Translations under genes and position numbers: made by a program | Shown here: piece by piece, positions 1-6,643 of the stretch | Position numbering within the stretch: position 1 is the first letter of the stretch | Layout of the letters: each line of letters opens with the position of its first letter | Notes under the pieces: generated by a model | Database searches by the model: none | Told to the model about the DNA's origin: nothing | What the model saw: only the letters and a program-made list of their open reading frames with translations | Origin: Bacteroidota bacterium | Lineage (GTDB): Bacteria; Bacteroidota; Ignavibacteria; Kapaibacteriales; UBA2268 | Assembly: GCA_017428585.1 (NCBI GenBank) | Contig: JAFRQN010000074.1 | Coordinates: 1 to 7,236, forward strand | Direction of reading: 5' to 3' | DNA length: 7,236 nucleotides

Positions 1-2
1 AA

Positions 3-590
3 GGTCAATTTATTAGACAGGCAATGTTAAGCCACTTTAATAAATTTACTGGTACTCTTGGACGTATTGCTATAAGAGCTGCTTTATTGTTGGTAGAAAC
101 TAATTTAACTTATGATGTTGTTACTAATATAGTAGATCAATTAGAAGCTGCTAATTTCCCAAAATCTTCAGAATGTGTTACTGTTAAAGTAAGACCTGTT
201 TTAGGAATACAGTATAAGCAATATAATTTTAGCGATGAAGAAAATATTGGAAGTTTGATTGGTCAAATTGAAAATTTCAATAATAGACGCTATAAAAATA
301 AAGTTGATAACCCTCAACCAAAAGTTAATGTTGAAAAACGATTGCTTGGCGTTATTGAGCAAGCGGTAAAAGATTCTGCTAAACATCCAGAACAGGTTAT
401 TAGCCGTATGCAGAATTACTTTAATCAACGTGCATGGTATCAAGTAAAAGATAAGGGAATGAGAACGAAAATCAGAGATGAATTTGGGACATTACTTTAT
501 AATGCATATATGAAAAAAAATAAAATAAATGAAGCTAATAATGTAAAAGATGTAATTGATAGTGATAAAGCTTTGTTTGATTCTAAATAG
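3..590 (+). CDS. Protein of unknown function, 5'-truncated by the window edge
   Basis: I do not recognise this protein. The reading frame is open from the first complete codon at base 3 (Gly-Gln-Phe-Ile-Arg-Gln-Ala before the first Met at base 24), with no stop and no ribosome binding site ahead of that Met, so the true start probably lies upstream. The visible 196 residues are soluble and mixed in character. An N-terminal part has a helical hydrophobic stretch (GRIAIRAALLLVE, about 20 residues in), then comes a charged middle with a Pro/Asn-rich linker (KVDNPQPKVN), then a basic C-terminal helical region (EKRLLGVIEQAVKD to YNAYMKKNK) and an acidic tail. There is no signal peptide, membrane segment or Cys cluster in the visible part. 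It ends 19 bases before topA with no terminator between, so the two are probably co-transcribed. That alone does not give it a function. Confidence 0.7.
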   Translation, partial: GQFIRQAMLSHFNKFTGTLGRIAIRAALLLVETNLTYDVVTNIVDQLEAANFPKSSECVTVKVRPVLGIQYKQYNFSDEENIGSLIGQIENFNNRRYKNKVDNPQPKVNVEKRLLGVIEQAVKDSAKHPEQVISRMQNYFNQRAWYQVKDKGMRTKIRDEFGTLLYNAYMKKNKINEANNVKDVIDSDKALFDSK

Positions 591-609
591 TTTTTAAATT
601 CGAAATAAA

Positions 610-2961
610 ATGGCAAATAAAAAAACACTGGTAATTGTTGAATCCAGTTCAAAAGCAAAAACAATAAATAAATATTTAGGAAAAGATTTTTTAGTAGAAG
701 CATCTAATGGTCATATAAAAGATATAGTAAAAAATACACTTGGTGTAGATGTAAAGAATGGTTTTACTATAAAATATGCTTCAGATAGATCAAAAGCAGA
801 ACTCATCAAGAAGTTAAAAAATGATGCTTCTAATGCTAAAAATGTATTAATTGCTACCGACCCTGATCGTGAAGGTGAGGCTATTGCATGGCATATTGCT
901 ACTGAATTAAAAGATAATAATGATGATATTAAAAGAGTAACTTTTACAGAGATTACAAAAAACAATATTCTAAAAAATATTGCTAATCCTCGAAGTATTG
1001 ATATGCAAATGGTACATTCACAGCAGGCACGGCGTGTGATGGATCGATTGATTGGTTTTAAAATTTCAAGTTTTGCGTCAAATGCTTTGGTAAAAAATGT
1101 AACTACTAATGCTTTATCAGCAGGACGTGTACAATCTGTTGCTTTACGGTTTATTTGCGAACGTGAAGCAGAAATACAGATGTTTACTCCTATTGAATAC
1201 TGGAAAATCAATTCTGATTTTGCAACAATTAAAAATGATATTTTTTCAGCTGAATTAATAGAATTTGATGGGAAGAAAATTGTTAAGCCAGAAGGCAGTA
1301 TGACTGCTCATACAGAGGAAGAAAAGAAAAAGATTGAAGAAAAATTAAATAAGCAGCATTATATAAAAACAAAAGAACAAGCTGAAGATTTATTAAACCG
1401 TATTAAGAATTCGGAATTTAGTATTTCAAAAATCAAGAAAGAGCAAAAGACTGAAAGACCAAAACCTCCTTTTACAACAAGTCAATTACAGCAAGATGCT
1501 TCTCGTAAGTTGGGGATGAAAAATGCTGATACAATGAAAATAGCGCAAGAGTTGTATGAAGGTGTAGATTTAGGCGGTACATTAGGGCATGTCGGATTAA
1601 TTACATATATGAGAACAGATTCTGTTCGTATAAGTGATGATGCTGTTGCAGCTTGTAGAGACTATATAAAAGATAAGTACGGCAATGATTATCTGCCAAA
1701 AATTCCAAATGTATATAAATCAAAATCAACAAATGTACAAGATGCTCACGAGGCTATCAGACCAACTTCAATGGAATATACGCCTGAATTTATAGAGAAA
1801 AATATTGTTGCATCAGCTGACAGAAAAAGGAAATTAGTAAAATTATATAAATTAATATATAATAGATTTTTAGCTTCTCAAATGGAGAATGCTTTAAAAG
1901 AAAGTACAACTGTAACAATAAAAAGTGCAGGTGATGATTTTGTTTTTAAGTCATCGGGTTCAATCATTAAATTTAATGGTTTCTTAGCTGTTTATGGCAA
2001 TGAAGAAGAAAAAGAAAGTCGCTTGCCTGTAGGATTGGAAGAAAATCAGACTGTTACTATTAATAAATTGGATAAATCTTTAACTCAGACTAAACCAAAC
2101 GCTCGTTATAATCCTGCAAGTTTGGTGGCAGAACTTGATGAAAAAGGAATAGGACGTCCAAGTACTTACGCAACTATAATTCAAACTTTGCTTACAAAGA
2201 AATATATTGTTGAGGTTAATAAAGCATTTGTTCCAACAGAATTAGGTATAACATTAAATAGTGTATTGGTAGAAAATTTTGATAGCTTGTTTAATGATAA
2301 ATTTACTTCTGATATGGAACAAGATCTTGATGAGATTGCAGAAGGAAATACAACATATCTTGATTTATTAAATAAATTTTATAAGCCTTTTTCAGAAAGT
2401 TTGCAGGAAGCTATCAATAAGCAGTCATCTTCTGATAATGCAATAAAATGTGATGTATGCGGTGGCAATATGGTAATAAAGGTAAGCCGTAAAGGACGTT
2501 TCCTTGGTTGCTCAAATTATCCAGAATGTAAAAATACTAAACCATTGCCATCTTCTGCTAAAGAAGAAAAGCACGAGCCTGTTATTGCAGAAGGAATTGT
2601 ATGTCCAAATTGTGGAAGTCCTATGTATATTCGAGAGAGCAGATATGGCAAGTTTTATGGCTGTTCAAACTACCCTAAATGTAAAGGGATTTTGCCAATA
2701 AAATCTGATATTGTCTGTCCAGAATGTGGAAAGGGTACATTAATAGAGAGATATTCAGCTAAAACAAAAAAACGTTTTTGGGGTTGTTCAAATTATCCAG
2801 AATGTAATTATTTAACTAATAATGAACCAGTTAAGCATACTTGTCCTGAATGTCATAGTGAGTATATGGAAATAAAATATAGGAAAGTTGAAGATGGGTT
2901 TGAAAAATATCTGAATTGTCCTAAATGCAAGAATAAATTGGAATTAAAAGATAATAAATAG
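610..2961 (+). CDS. topA: DNA topoisomerase I (type IA)
   Basis: Relaxes negatively supercoiled DNA by cutting one strand and passing the other, holding the 5' end on a tyrosine. The 783 residues cover the whole family layout. The N-terminal Toprim domain has Glu11 (VESSSKAKTI) and the metal-binding acidic triad Asp84/Asp86/Glu88 in TDPDREGEAIAWH. The central toroid follows, with PPFTTSQLQQDA near 286-297 and the active-site Tyr333 in GLITYMRTDS. The RPST and YAT residues of the later core lie in GIGRPSTYATIIQTLL. The C-terminus carries four Cys4 zinc ribbons: Cys614/617/634/640, 665/668/685/691, 703/706/726/732 and 745/748/770/773. The first three end in GCSNYPxC; the fourth is divergent (LNCPKC). 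The start is set by the typical opening KTLVIVES. No Shine-Dalgarno is visible, and the gene follows its upstream neighbour by 19 bases. The reading frame is intact. Identity is certain. Confidence 0.98.
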   Translation: MANKKTLVIVESSSKAKTINKYLGKDFLVEASNGHIKDIVKNTLGVDVKNGFTIKYASDRSKAELIKKLKNDASNAKNVLIATDPDREGEAIAWHIATELKDNNDDIKRVTFTEITKNNILKNIANPRSIDMQMVHSQQARRVMDRLIGFKISSFASNALVKNVTTNALSAGRVQSVALRFICEREAEIQMFTPIEYWKINSDFATIKNDIFSAELIEFDGKKIVKPEGSMTAHTEEEKKKIEEKLNKQHYIKTKEQAEDLLNRIKNSEFSISKIKKEQKTERPKPPFTTSQLQQDASRKLGMKNADTMKIAQELYEGVDLGGTLGHVGLITYMRTDSVRISDDAVAACRDYIKDKYGNDYLPKIPNVYKSKSTNVQDAHEAIRPTSMEYTPEFIEKNIVASADRKRKLVKLYKLIYNRFLASQMENALKESTTVTIKSAGDDFVFKSSGSIIKFNGFLAVYGNEEEKESRLPVGLEENQTVTINKLDKSLTQTKPNARYNPASLVAELDEKGIGRPSTYATIIQTLLTKKYIVEVNKAFVPTELGITLNSVLVENFDSLFNDKFTSDMEQDLDEIAEGNTTYLDLLNKFYKPFSESLQEAINKQSSSDNAIKCDVCGGNMVIKVSRKGRFLGCSNYPECKNTKPLPSSAKEEKHEPVIAEGIVCPNCGSPMYIRESRYGKFYGCSNYPKCKGILPIKSDIVCPECGKGTLIERYSAKTKKRFWGCSNYPECNYLTNNEPVKHTCPECHSEYMEIKYRKVEDGFEKYLNCPKCKNKLELKDNK

Positions 2962-2977
2962 TACTTTATTGGGGTAT

Positions 2978-3025
2978 TATAAAAATAAAAAAGCAGGATA
3001 AAAATCCTGCTTTTTTATTTTTATA
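2978..3025. terminator. Bidirectional intrinsic terminator between topA and greA
   Basis: A perfect 22-bp inverted repeat: the left arm is 2978-2999, the right arm 3004-3025, with an AAAA loop at 3000-3003. The inner 7 bp is the GC-containing core GCAGGAT/ATCCTGC. The outer part is an A-tract on the left (2981-2992) and the matching T-tract on the right (3011-3022). Read on either strand, the core hairpin is therefore followed by a run of U. It begins 16 bases after the topA stop and ends 27 bases from the greA stop, between convergent genes, as expected for one hairpin ending both transcripts. Confidence 0.93.
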
Positions 3026-3052
3026 TTCCTGTTTTGTTAGTATTAAATATAA

Positions 3053-3532
3053 TTAAAGTTTTTCTATTTTCAATATTTCAAATTTATTTATTAATCCTGA
3101 TGGAGTTTTTAGTTCAAAAGTATCGCCTACGCTTTTTCCTAACATTGCTTTTCCCAAAGGTGAAGTAACAGCAATTTTATTTTCTTCAAAGTCTGCTTCG
3201 GCATCACTAACCAATGAATAAACATCCTCAGATTTGTTTTTTAGATTTTTTATTGTAACTTTTGATAAAATATATACTTTATCAGTTGGGAAATCACTTG
3301 ATGATATAATTTGAGAATTAGCTAATAATTCTCCAAGATGACTAATCTTTAATTCAAGTAAACCTTGTTCTTCTTTTGCTGCATCATAATCAGCATTTTC
3401 TGATAAATCACCATGAGAACGAGCATCCGCTATTTTTTGTGCTATTTCCTTGCGTGCAGTTGTTGTTAGATAGTGGTACTCATCTTCGATTTCTTTCATT
3501 TTTTCTTTTGTAAGGTATACTGTTTCAGACAT
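3053..3532 (-). CDS. greA: Transcription elongation factor GreA
   Basis: GreA inserts its coiled coil into the secondary channel of RNA polymerase and triggers cleavage of backtracked transcripts, rescuing stalled complexes. The 159 residues match the family length. The N-terminal coiled coil (about 1-75) begins MSETVYLTKEKMKEIEDEY and carries the tip motif ARSHGDLSENADYDAAKEEQ, with the two acidic tip residues Asp42 and Glu45 that act at the polymerase active site (Asp41/Glu44 in E. coli). The C-terminal FKBP-like domain has VTSPLGKAMLGKSVGD near 122-137 and ends in a short strand (KFEILKIEKL). The start is supported by the conserved N-terminus and by GGAG at 3538-3541, five bases ahead of the ATG. 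This is the best Shine-Dalgarno in the window. The gene is convergent with topA and divergent from mnmE, and has its own promoter-like element and a leader hairpin. Confidence 0.97.
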   Translation of the reverse strand: MSETVYLTKEKMKEIEDEYHYLTTTARKEIAQKIADARSHGDLSENADYDAAKEEQGLLELKISHLGELLANSQIISSSDFPTDKVYILSKVTIKNLKNKSEDVYSLVSDAEADFEENKIAVTSPLGKAMLGKSVGDTFELKTPSGLINKFEILKIEKL

Positions 3533-3551
3533 TATAACTCCAATTTACAAT

Positions 3552-3594
3552 AAAAAGAAACCTTCTCACTTGTTTTTAAGTCAGAAGATTTCTA
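3552..3594 (-). promoter_or_regulatory. Terminator-like hairpin in the greA leader (possible attenuator)
   Basis: On the minus strand, 3593-3583 pairs with 3566-3556 (11 bp including one U-G wobble). After a single C/C-position mismatch (G-G on the minus strand), 3581-3578 pairs with 3571-3568 (4 bp) around a 6-base loop. The stem is followed directly by five T (3556-3552), giving hairpin plus U-tract upstream of greA, which starts 19 bases later. The minus strand is favoured because the wobble there is a C-A mismatch on the plus strand, and no T-run follows on the plus side. The hairpin lies between the predicted greA promoter and the start codon, so it could cut off part of the greA transcripts. 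The structure is seen; its role is inferred. Confidence 0.55.
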
Positions 3595-3646
3595 TAAAAG
3601 GAAAAATATTATATAAAAAATCTTATATTTGCATATATTTATATTT

Positions 3647-3677
3647 CAAAAATAATAAATTTTTTGTGATTTACAAA
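3647..3677 (-). promoter_or_regulatory. Bacteroidota-type promoter for greA
   Basis: On the minus strand, TTTG (3677-3674) is followed after exactly 19 bases by TATTTTTG (3654-3647). This matches at every defined base the TTTG-N19-TAnnTTTG consensus of the Bacteroidota primary sigma factor. Transcription would start near 3640, giving a greA leader of about 110 bases that includes the hairpin at 3594-3552. In AT-rich DNA parts of this motif are common, but the full match with exact spacing, on the right strand of a divergent gap, is a good sign. Confidence 0.65.
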
Positions 3678-3693
3678 GAAAAAATTATTTTTA
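3663..3693 (+). promoter_or_regulatory. Candidate promoter for mnmE
   Basis: On the plus strand, TTTG (3663-3666) is followed after 19 bases by TATTTTTA (3686-3693), which differs from TAnnTTTG only in the last base. The start would be near 3700, with a leader of about 27 bases before the mnmE ATG. A second perfect TATATTTG at 3624-3631 lies further upstream but has GAAA where the -33 TTTG should be, so I prefer the nearer one. The two core promoters of greA and mnmE overlap over 3663-3677. Confidence 0.45.
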
Positions 3694-3726
3694 TATATTT
3701 AATTGTTATAATTTTATTAAAAATAT

Positions 3727-5079
3727 ATGAAAACGATAGTTGCTCAGGCTACTGCAATAGGAATAAGCGGTCTTGCTGTCATTCGAGTATCTGGTCCGCA
3801 GTCTTTTGAGATTGTATCAAAAGTATTTAATGGAAACAAAAAAATATCAGAAGTAAATTCACATACAATACTTTATGGCAATTTTATAGATAATGAAAAT
3901 ATTATAGATGATGTTACAATTTCAATTTTTAAAAGCCCACATTCTTATACAGGAGAGGATGTTATTGAAATAGGCTGCCATGGCGGAAAGGTTATTACAT
4001 TAAAAATAATAGATACTTTGATTTGCAATGGTTGTGTACTTGCAGGTCCTGGAGAATTTACTCAGCGTGCTTTTGTGAATGGTAGAATCGATTTAGTACA
4101 AGCAGAAGCCGTTGTTGATTTAATTCATTCTACTTCATTAACAGGTGCAATAACGGCATCTCGACAATTACGTGGTGGATTTACTAAACATTTAAATAAA
4201 CTATATGATAATTTGGTAAAAATTGCTTCTTTACTGGAGTTGGAATTAGATTTTGCCGAAGATGCAATTGATATTGCCAACAAAGATGAAATAAATAATA
4301 CCTTATTAGAAACTAAGCTTTTATGTTCTAAACTTATTGCTTCTTATAAATCTGCCACTATTCTGCGTGATGGATTTTATGTTGCTATTGTTGGACTGCC
4401 TAATTCTGGAAAATCTACTTTATTTAATGCATTGCTAAATAAAACAAGAGCTATTGTTAGTGATATTCCTGGTACAACACGTGATTATATTGAAGATGGA
4501 ATGTTTATTAATAATGTAGCAATAAAATTGATAGATACTGCTGGTTTAAGAAAAACAAGTGATTATGTTGAAGCAGAAGGAATTAAATTGGTTTATGATA
4601 AAATTTCTGAAGCTAATTTGGTTGTTTTTTTGCGTGATATTACTGAAAACACAGAACAATCATTGAAACTATACAATAATATTAAAGAAAAATATAATGA
4701 CCAAACATTTTTATTGGTTAATAATAAAAGTGATCTTATTAAAAATTCCAGTTTCCATGATAACAATCATAATTGCATAAATATATCTGCAAAAAATCCC
4801 ACTGATATAGAAAAATTGAAATCAGTTATATGGGATATAGCTAATAATTGTGTGGACAAAGACGAAGATATATTATTGAATCAAAGACAATTTATTCTAT
4901 TAAGCAATGTACTTCAGGCTGTAAATAGTGCGATTGATGGGTTAGAAAAAAATATGAGCAATGAGTTTATTGCTATTGATATAAAAAATGCAGCGGAAAA
5001 TTTGGGTGCTGTTTCAGGCAGACAGTGGAATGAAGAAGTGTTAAATTCTATTTTCAGTAAATTCTGTATAGGTAAATAA
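3727..5079 (+). CDS. mnmE: tRNA uridine-5-carboxymethylaminomethyl(34) synthesis GTPase MnmE
   Basis: With MnmG, this GTPase modifies the wobble uridine (U34) of certain tRNAs using a folate-borne carbon, improving decoding of codons ending in A or G. All parts of the family are present in 450 residues. The N-terminal folate-binding domain (1-about 118) starts MKTIVAQATAIGISGLAVIR and has SPHSYTGEDVIEIGCHGG and GPGEFTQRAFVNGRIDL. A helical domain follows, interrupted by the G domain with G1 GLPNSGKS (223-230), G2 GTTRD (249-253), G3 DTAG (270-273), G4 NKSD (333-336) and G5 SAK (354-356). The C-terminal CIGK (447-450) includes the conserved catalytic-site Cys447. The ATG at 3727 fits the conserved N-terminus; no Shine-Dalgarno is present. 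The gene stands between greA and eno, without mnmG, yidC or rnpA beside it. Confidence 0.98.
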   Translation: MKTIVAQATAIGISGLAVIRVSGPQSFEIVSKVFNGNKKISEVNSHTILYGNFIDNENIIDDVTISIFKSPHSYTGEDVIEIGCHGGKVITLKIIDTLICNGCVLAGPGEFTQRAFVNGRIDLVQAEAVVDLIHSTSLTGAITASRQLRGGFTKHLNKLYDNLVKIASLLELELDFAEDAIDIANKDEINNTLLETKLLCSKLIASYKSATILRDGFYVAIVGLPNSGKSTLFNALLNKTRAIVSDIPGTTRDYIEDGMFINNVAIKLIDTAGLRKTSDYVEAEGIKLVYDKISEANLVVFLRDITENTEQSLKLYNNIKEKYNDQTFLLVNNKSDLIKNSSFHDNNHNCINISAKNPTDIEKLKSVIWDIANNCVDKDEDILLNQRQFILLSNVLQAVNSAIDGLEKNMSNEFIAIDIKNAAENLGAVSGRQWNEEVLNSIFSKFCIGK

Positions 5080-5147
5080 TATCAATAATTAAAAAATGAA
5101 ACTATTTAGAATATAAATACGTATATATAAAGATTTAGCAAACAACA

Positions 5148-5171
5148 TTATATCATTTTTTTTTGATATAA
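5148..5171. repeat. AT inverted repeat in the mnmE-eno gap
   Basis: TTATATCA (5148-5155) and TGATATAA (5164-5171) form a perfect 8-bp inverted repeat around eight T (5156-5163). It sits 68 bases after the mnmE stop and 36 before eno. The stem has only one G-C pair and is not followed by a clean T-run, so it would be a poor intrinsic terminator. It could instead be an operator, because its right arm overlaps a TTTG (5162-5165) that could serve as the eno -33 element. Function unknown. Confidence 0.4.
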
Positions 5172-5194
5172 GATTTTTATAATTTATAATTTTT
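5162..5194 (+). promoter_or_regulatory. Weak candidate promoter for eno
   Basis: TTTG at 5162-5165 is followed after 21 bases by TAATTTTT at 5187-5194, one base off TAnnTTTG. Transcription would begin only a few bases ahead of the eno ATG, leaving a very short leader. The match is imperfect and the spacing is at the long end, so read-through from mnmE or another element in the 128-base gap is also possible. AGGA at 5195-5198, nine bases before the ATG, is a marginal ribosome binding site. Confidence 0.25.
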
Positions 5195-5207
5195 AGGACT
5201 AAATAAA

Positions 5208-6506
5208 ATGAGTATTATACTTGATGTATGGGCAAGAGAGATTTTAGATTCAAGAGGAAATCCAACAATAGAATGTGAAGTCATCCTTGAAAGCGGAGCT
5301 TTAGGAAGAGCTGCGGTTCCAAGTGGTGCAAGTACAGGCGAACATGAAGCTTGTGAATTAAGAGATGGTGATAAAAAACGTTATAATGGCAAGGGTGTAA
5401 CAAAAGCAGTTGAAAATGTAAATACTATTATTGCTGAAAAGTTAATAGGAATGGATGCGACAGAGCAAAAGCAAATTGATAATTTAATGATAGAACTTGA
5501 TGGAACACCAAATAAGACTAAATTAGGTGCTAATGCTATGCTTGCTGTTTCGCTTGCATGTGCTAAGGCAGCTGCAGATTATTATGAAGTTCCATTATAT
5601 AAATATATTGGTGGTTTGCAGGCAGAATTGCTTCCAACACCTATGATGAATATATTAAATGGTGGAAAACATGCTGATAATACAGTGGATATTCAAGAAT
5701 TTATGATTATGCCTGTAAGTGCTCCTACTTTTAGGGAAGCATTGCGTATGGGAACAGAGGTATTCCATAATTTGCGTACTGTATTAAAGGGAAGAAATTA
5801 TAATACTGCTGTTGGTGATGAAGGTGGTTTTGCACCTTCTTTGAAATCAAATGAAGAAGCATTTGAAGTTATTGTTGAGGCTATAAAAAAGAGTGGATAT
5901 GAACCAGGGAAAGATATATTATTAGCTATTGATGTTGCGTCAAGTGAAATGTATGAAGATGGAAAATATAGATTATTTAAATCTAATCCTTCTGTTTTAC
6001 GTACTACTGATGAAATGATAGCTTGGTATGAGGAAATTTGCAATAAATATCCTATAATTTCTATTGAAGATGGATTAGATCAAAATGATTGGGAAGGCTG
6101 GAAAAAATTAACTGACGTTCTTGGAAATCGTATTCAGTTAGTAGGTGATGACTTATTTGTAACTAATCCAATGTTCTTAAAGAAAGGAATTCAAAATAAA
6201 GTAGCCAATGCTATTTTAGTTAAAGTTAATCAAATAGGTACTTTAACAGAAACATTAGAAACTATTAAGATAGCACAAAGGAATGGTTATAATACTATAA
6301 TATCTCATCGTTCTGGTGAAACAGAAGATTCTACTATTGCTGATATTGCTGTAGCAACTAATGCTGGACAAATTAAAACTGGTGCACCAAGTCGTTCTGA
6401 TAGAGTTGCTAAGTATAATCAATTATTACGAATTGAAGAATATCTTGATGATGATGCTGTGTATTCAGGTGCATCATTTGTTGATAAATTGAAAAAGAAT
6501 AATTAA
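5208..6506 (+). CDS. eno: Enolase (phosphopyruvate hydratase)
   Basis: Converts 2-phosphoglycerate to phosphoenolpyruvate in glycolysis (and the reverse in gluconeogenesis) in the cytoplasm; Mg-dependent. The 432 residues are the usual length. The N-terminal domain begins with AREILDSRGNPT and has the mobile catalytic loop SGASTGEHEA (39-48). The barrel has MNILNGGKHADN, Glu164 (DIQEFMIMP) and Glu205 (GDEGGFAP). The Mg ligands are Asp242 (AIDVASSE), Glu287 (SIEDGL) and the Asp pair 314/315 (VGDDLFVTN). Catalytic base Lys339 lies in the signature ILVKVNQIGTLTET, and SHRSGETED (366-374) and KTGAPSRSDRVAKYNQLLRI follow. Every catalytic and metal residue is in place. The start is fixed by the conserved N-terminus (MSIILDVWAREILDSRGNP). 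The gene is flanked upstream by mnmE and downstream by its own terminator, so it may be its own transcription unit. Confidence 0.99.
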   Translation: MSIILDVWAREILDSRGNPTIECEVILESGALGRAAVPSGASTGEHEACELRDGDKKRYNGKGVTKAVENVNTIIAEKLIGMDATEQKQIDNLMIELDGTPNKTKLGANAMLAVSLACAKAAADYYEVPLYKYIGGLQAELLPTPMMNILNGGKHADNTVDIQEFMIMPVSAPTFREALRMGTEVFHNLRTVLKGRNYNTAVGDEGGFAPSLKSNEEAFEVIVEAIKKSGYEPGKDILLAIDVASSEMYEDGKYRLFKSNPSVLRTTDEMIAWYEEICNKYPIISIEDGLDQNDWEGWKKLTDVLGNRIQLVGDDLFVTNPMFLKKGIQNKVANAILVKVNQIGTLTETLETIKIAQRNGYNTIISHRSGETEDSTIADIAVATNAGQIKTGAPSRSDRVAKYNQLLRIEEYLDDDAVYSGASFVDKLKKNN

Positions 6507-6533
6507 TTATTATTTAATTAATTTAATAATATA

Positions 6534-6577
6534 TAAAAGAAGTGGTTATAATTAAAATTATAACTGCTTTTTTTATT
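6534..6577 (+). terminator. Intrinsic terminator after eno
   Basis: AGTGGTTATAAT (6541-6552) pairs with ATTATAACTGCT (6557-6568) as a 12-bp stem containing two G-U wobbles, around a 4-base loop. A run of T follows (6568-6574), and an A-rich stretch precedes the stem and extends the pairing. It starts about 30 bases after the eno stop and separates eno from the next gene. Confidence 0.82.
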
Positions 6578-6602
6578 TATTTGTTAAAATAGCTTATATT
6601 TG
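6572..6602 (+). promoter_or_regulatory. Candidate promoter for the secreted-protein gene
   Basis: A perfect TAnnTTTG box (TATATTTG) lies at 6595-6602. Nineteen bases upstream is TTTA (6572-6575), one base off the TTTG -33 element and inside the T-tract of the eno terminator. The transcript would begin near 6610, about 35 bases ahead of the start codon. Its position directly after a terminator and before a new gene supports it. Confidence 0.45.
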
Positions 6603-6643
6603 AAAAATCAGTTTATTCGATATTTATAAAAAATGGCATTATT

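Noticed and set aside
201..443. Hydrophobic 80-residue open frame on the minus strand inside the first gene
   Set aside because: It is antisense to a better-supported frame. Its Ile/Phe/Leu-rich content is what AT-rich DNA gives when read backwards, and no promoter or ribosome site supports it.
711..1211. 166-residue minus-strand open frame inside topA
   Set aside because: It lies wholly within the conserved Toprim region of topA and is a shadow of that coding constraint; it has no recognisable domain.
3624..3631. Perfect TATATTTG as the main mnmE promoter
   Set aside because: No TTTG or TTG lies at a suitable distance upstream, whereas the element at 3663-3693 has both boxes. It may still be a secondary promoter.
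3570..3809. 79-residue plus-strand open frame crossing the greA/mnmE control region
   Set aside because: It runs through the promoter region and into mnmE in another frame. Its composition is low-complexity Ile/Lys/Tyr, as expected from noncoding AT-rich DNA.
5798..6043. 81-residue minus-strand open frame inside eno
   Set aside because: It is antisense to the conserved enolase barrel, with no independent support.
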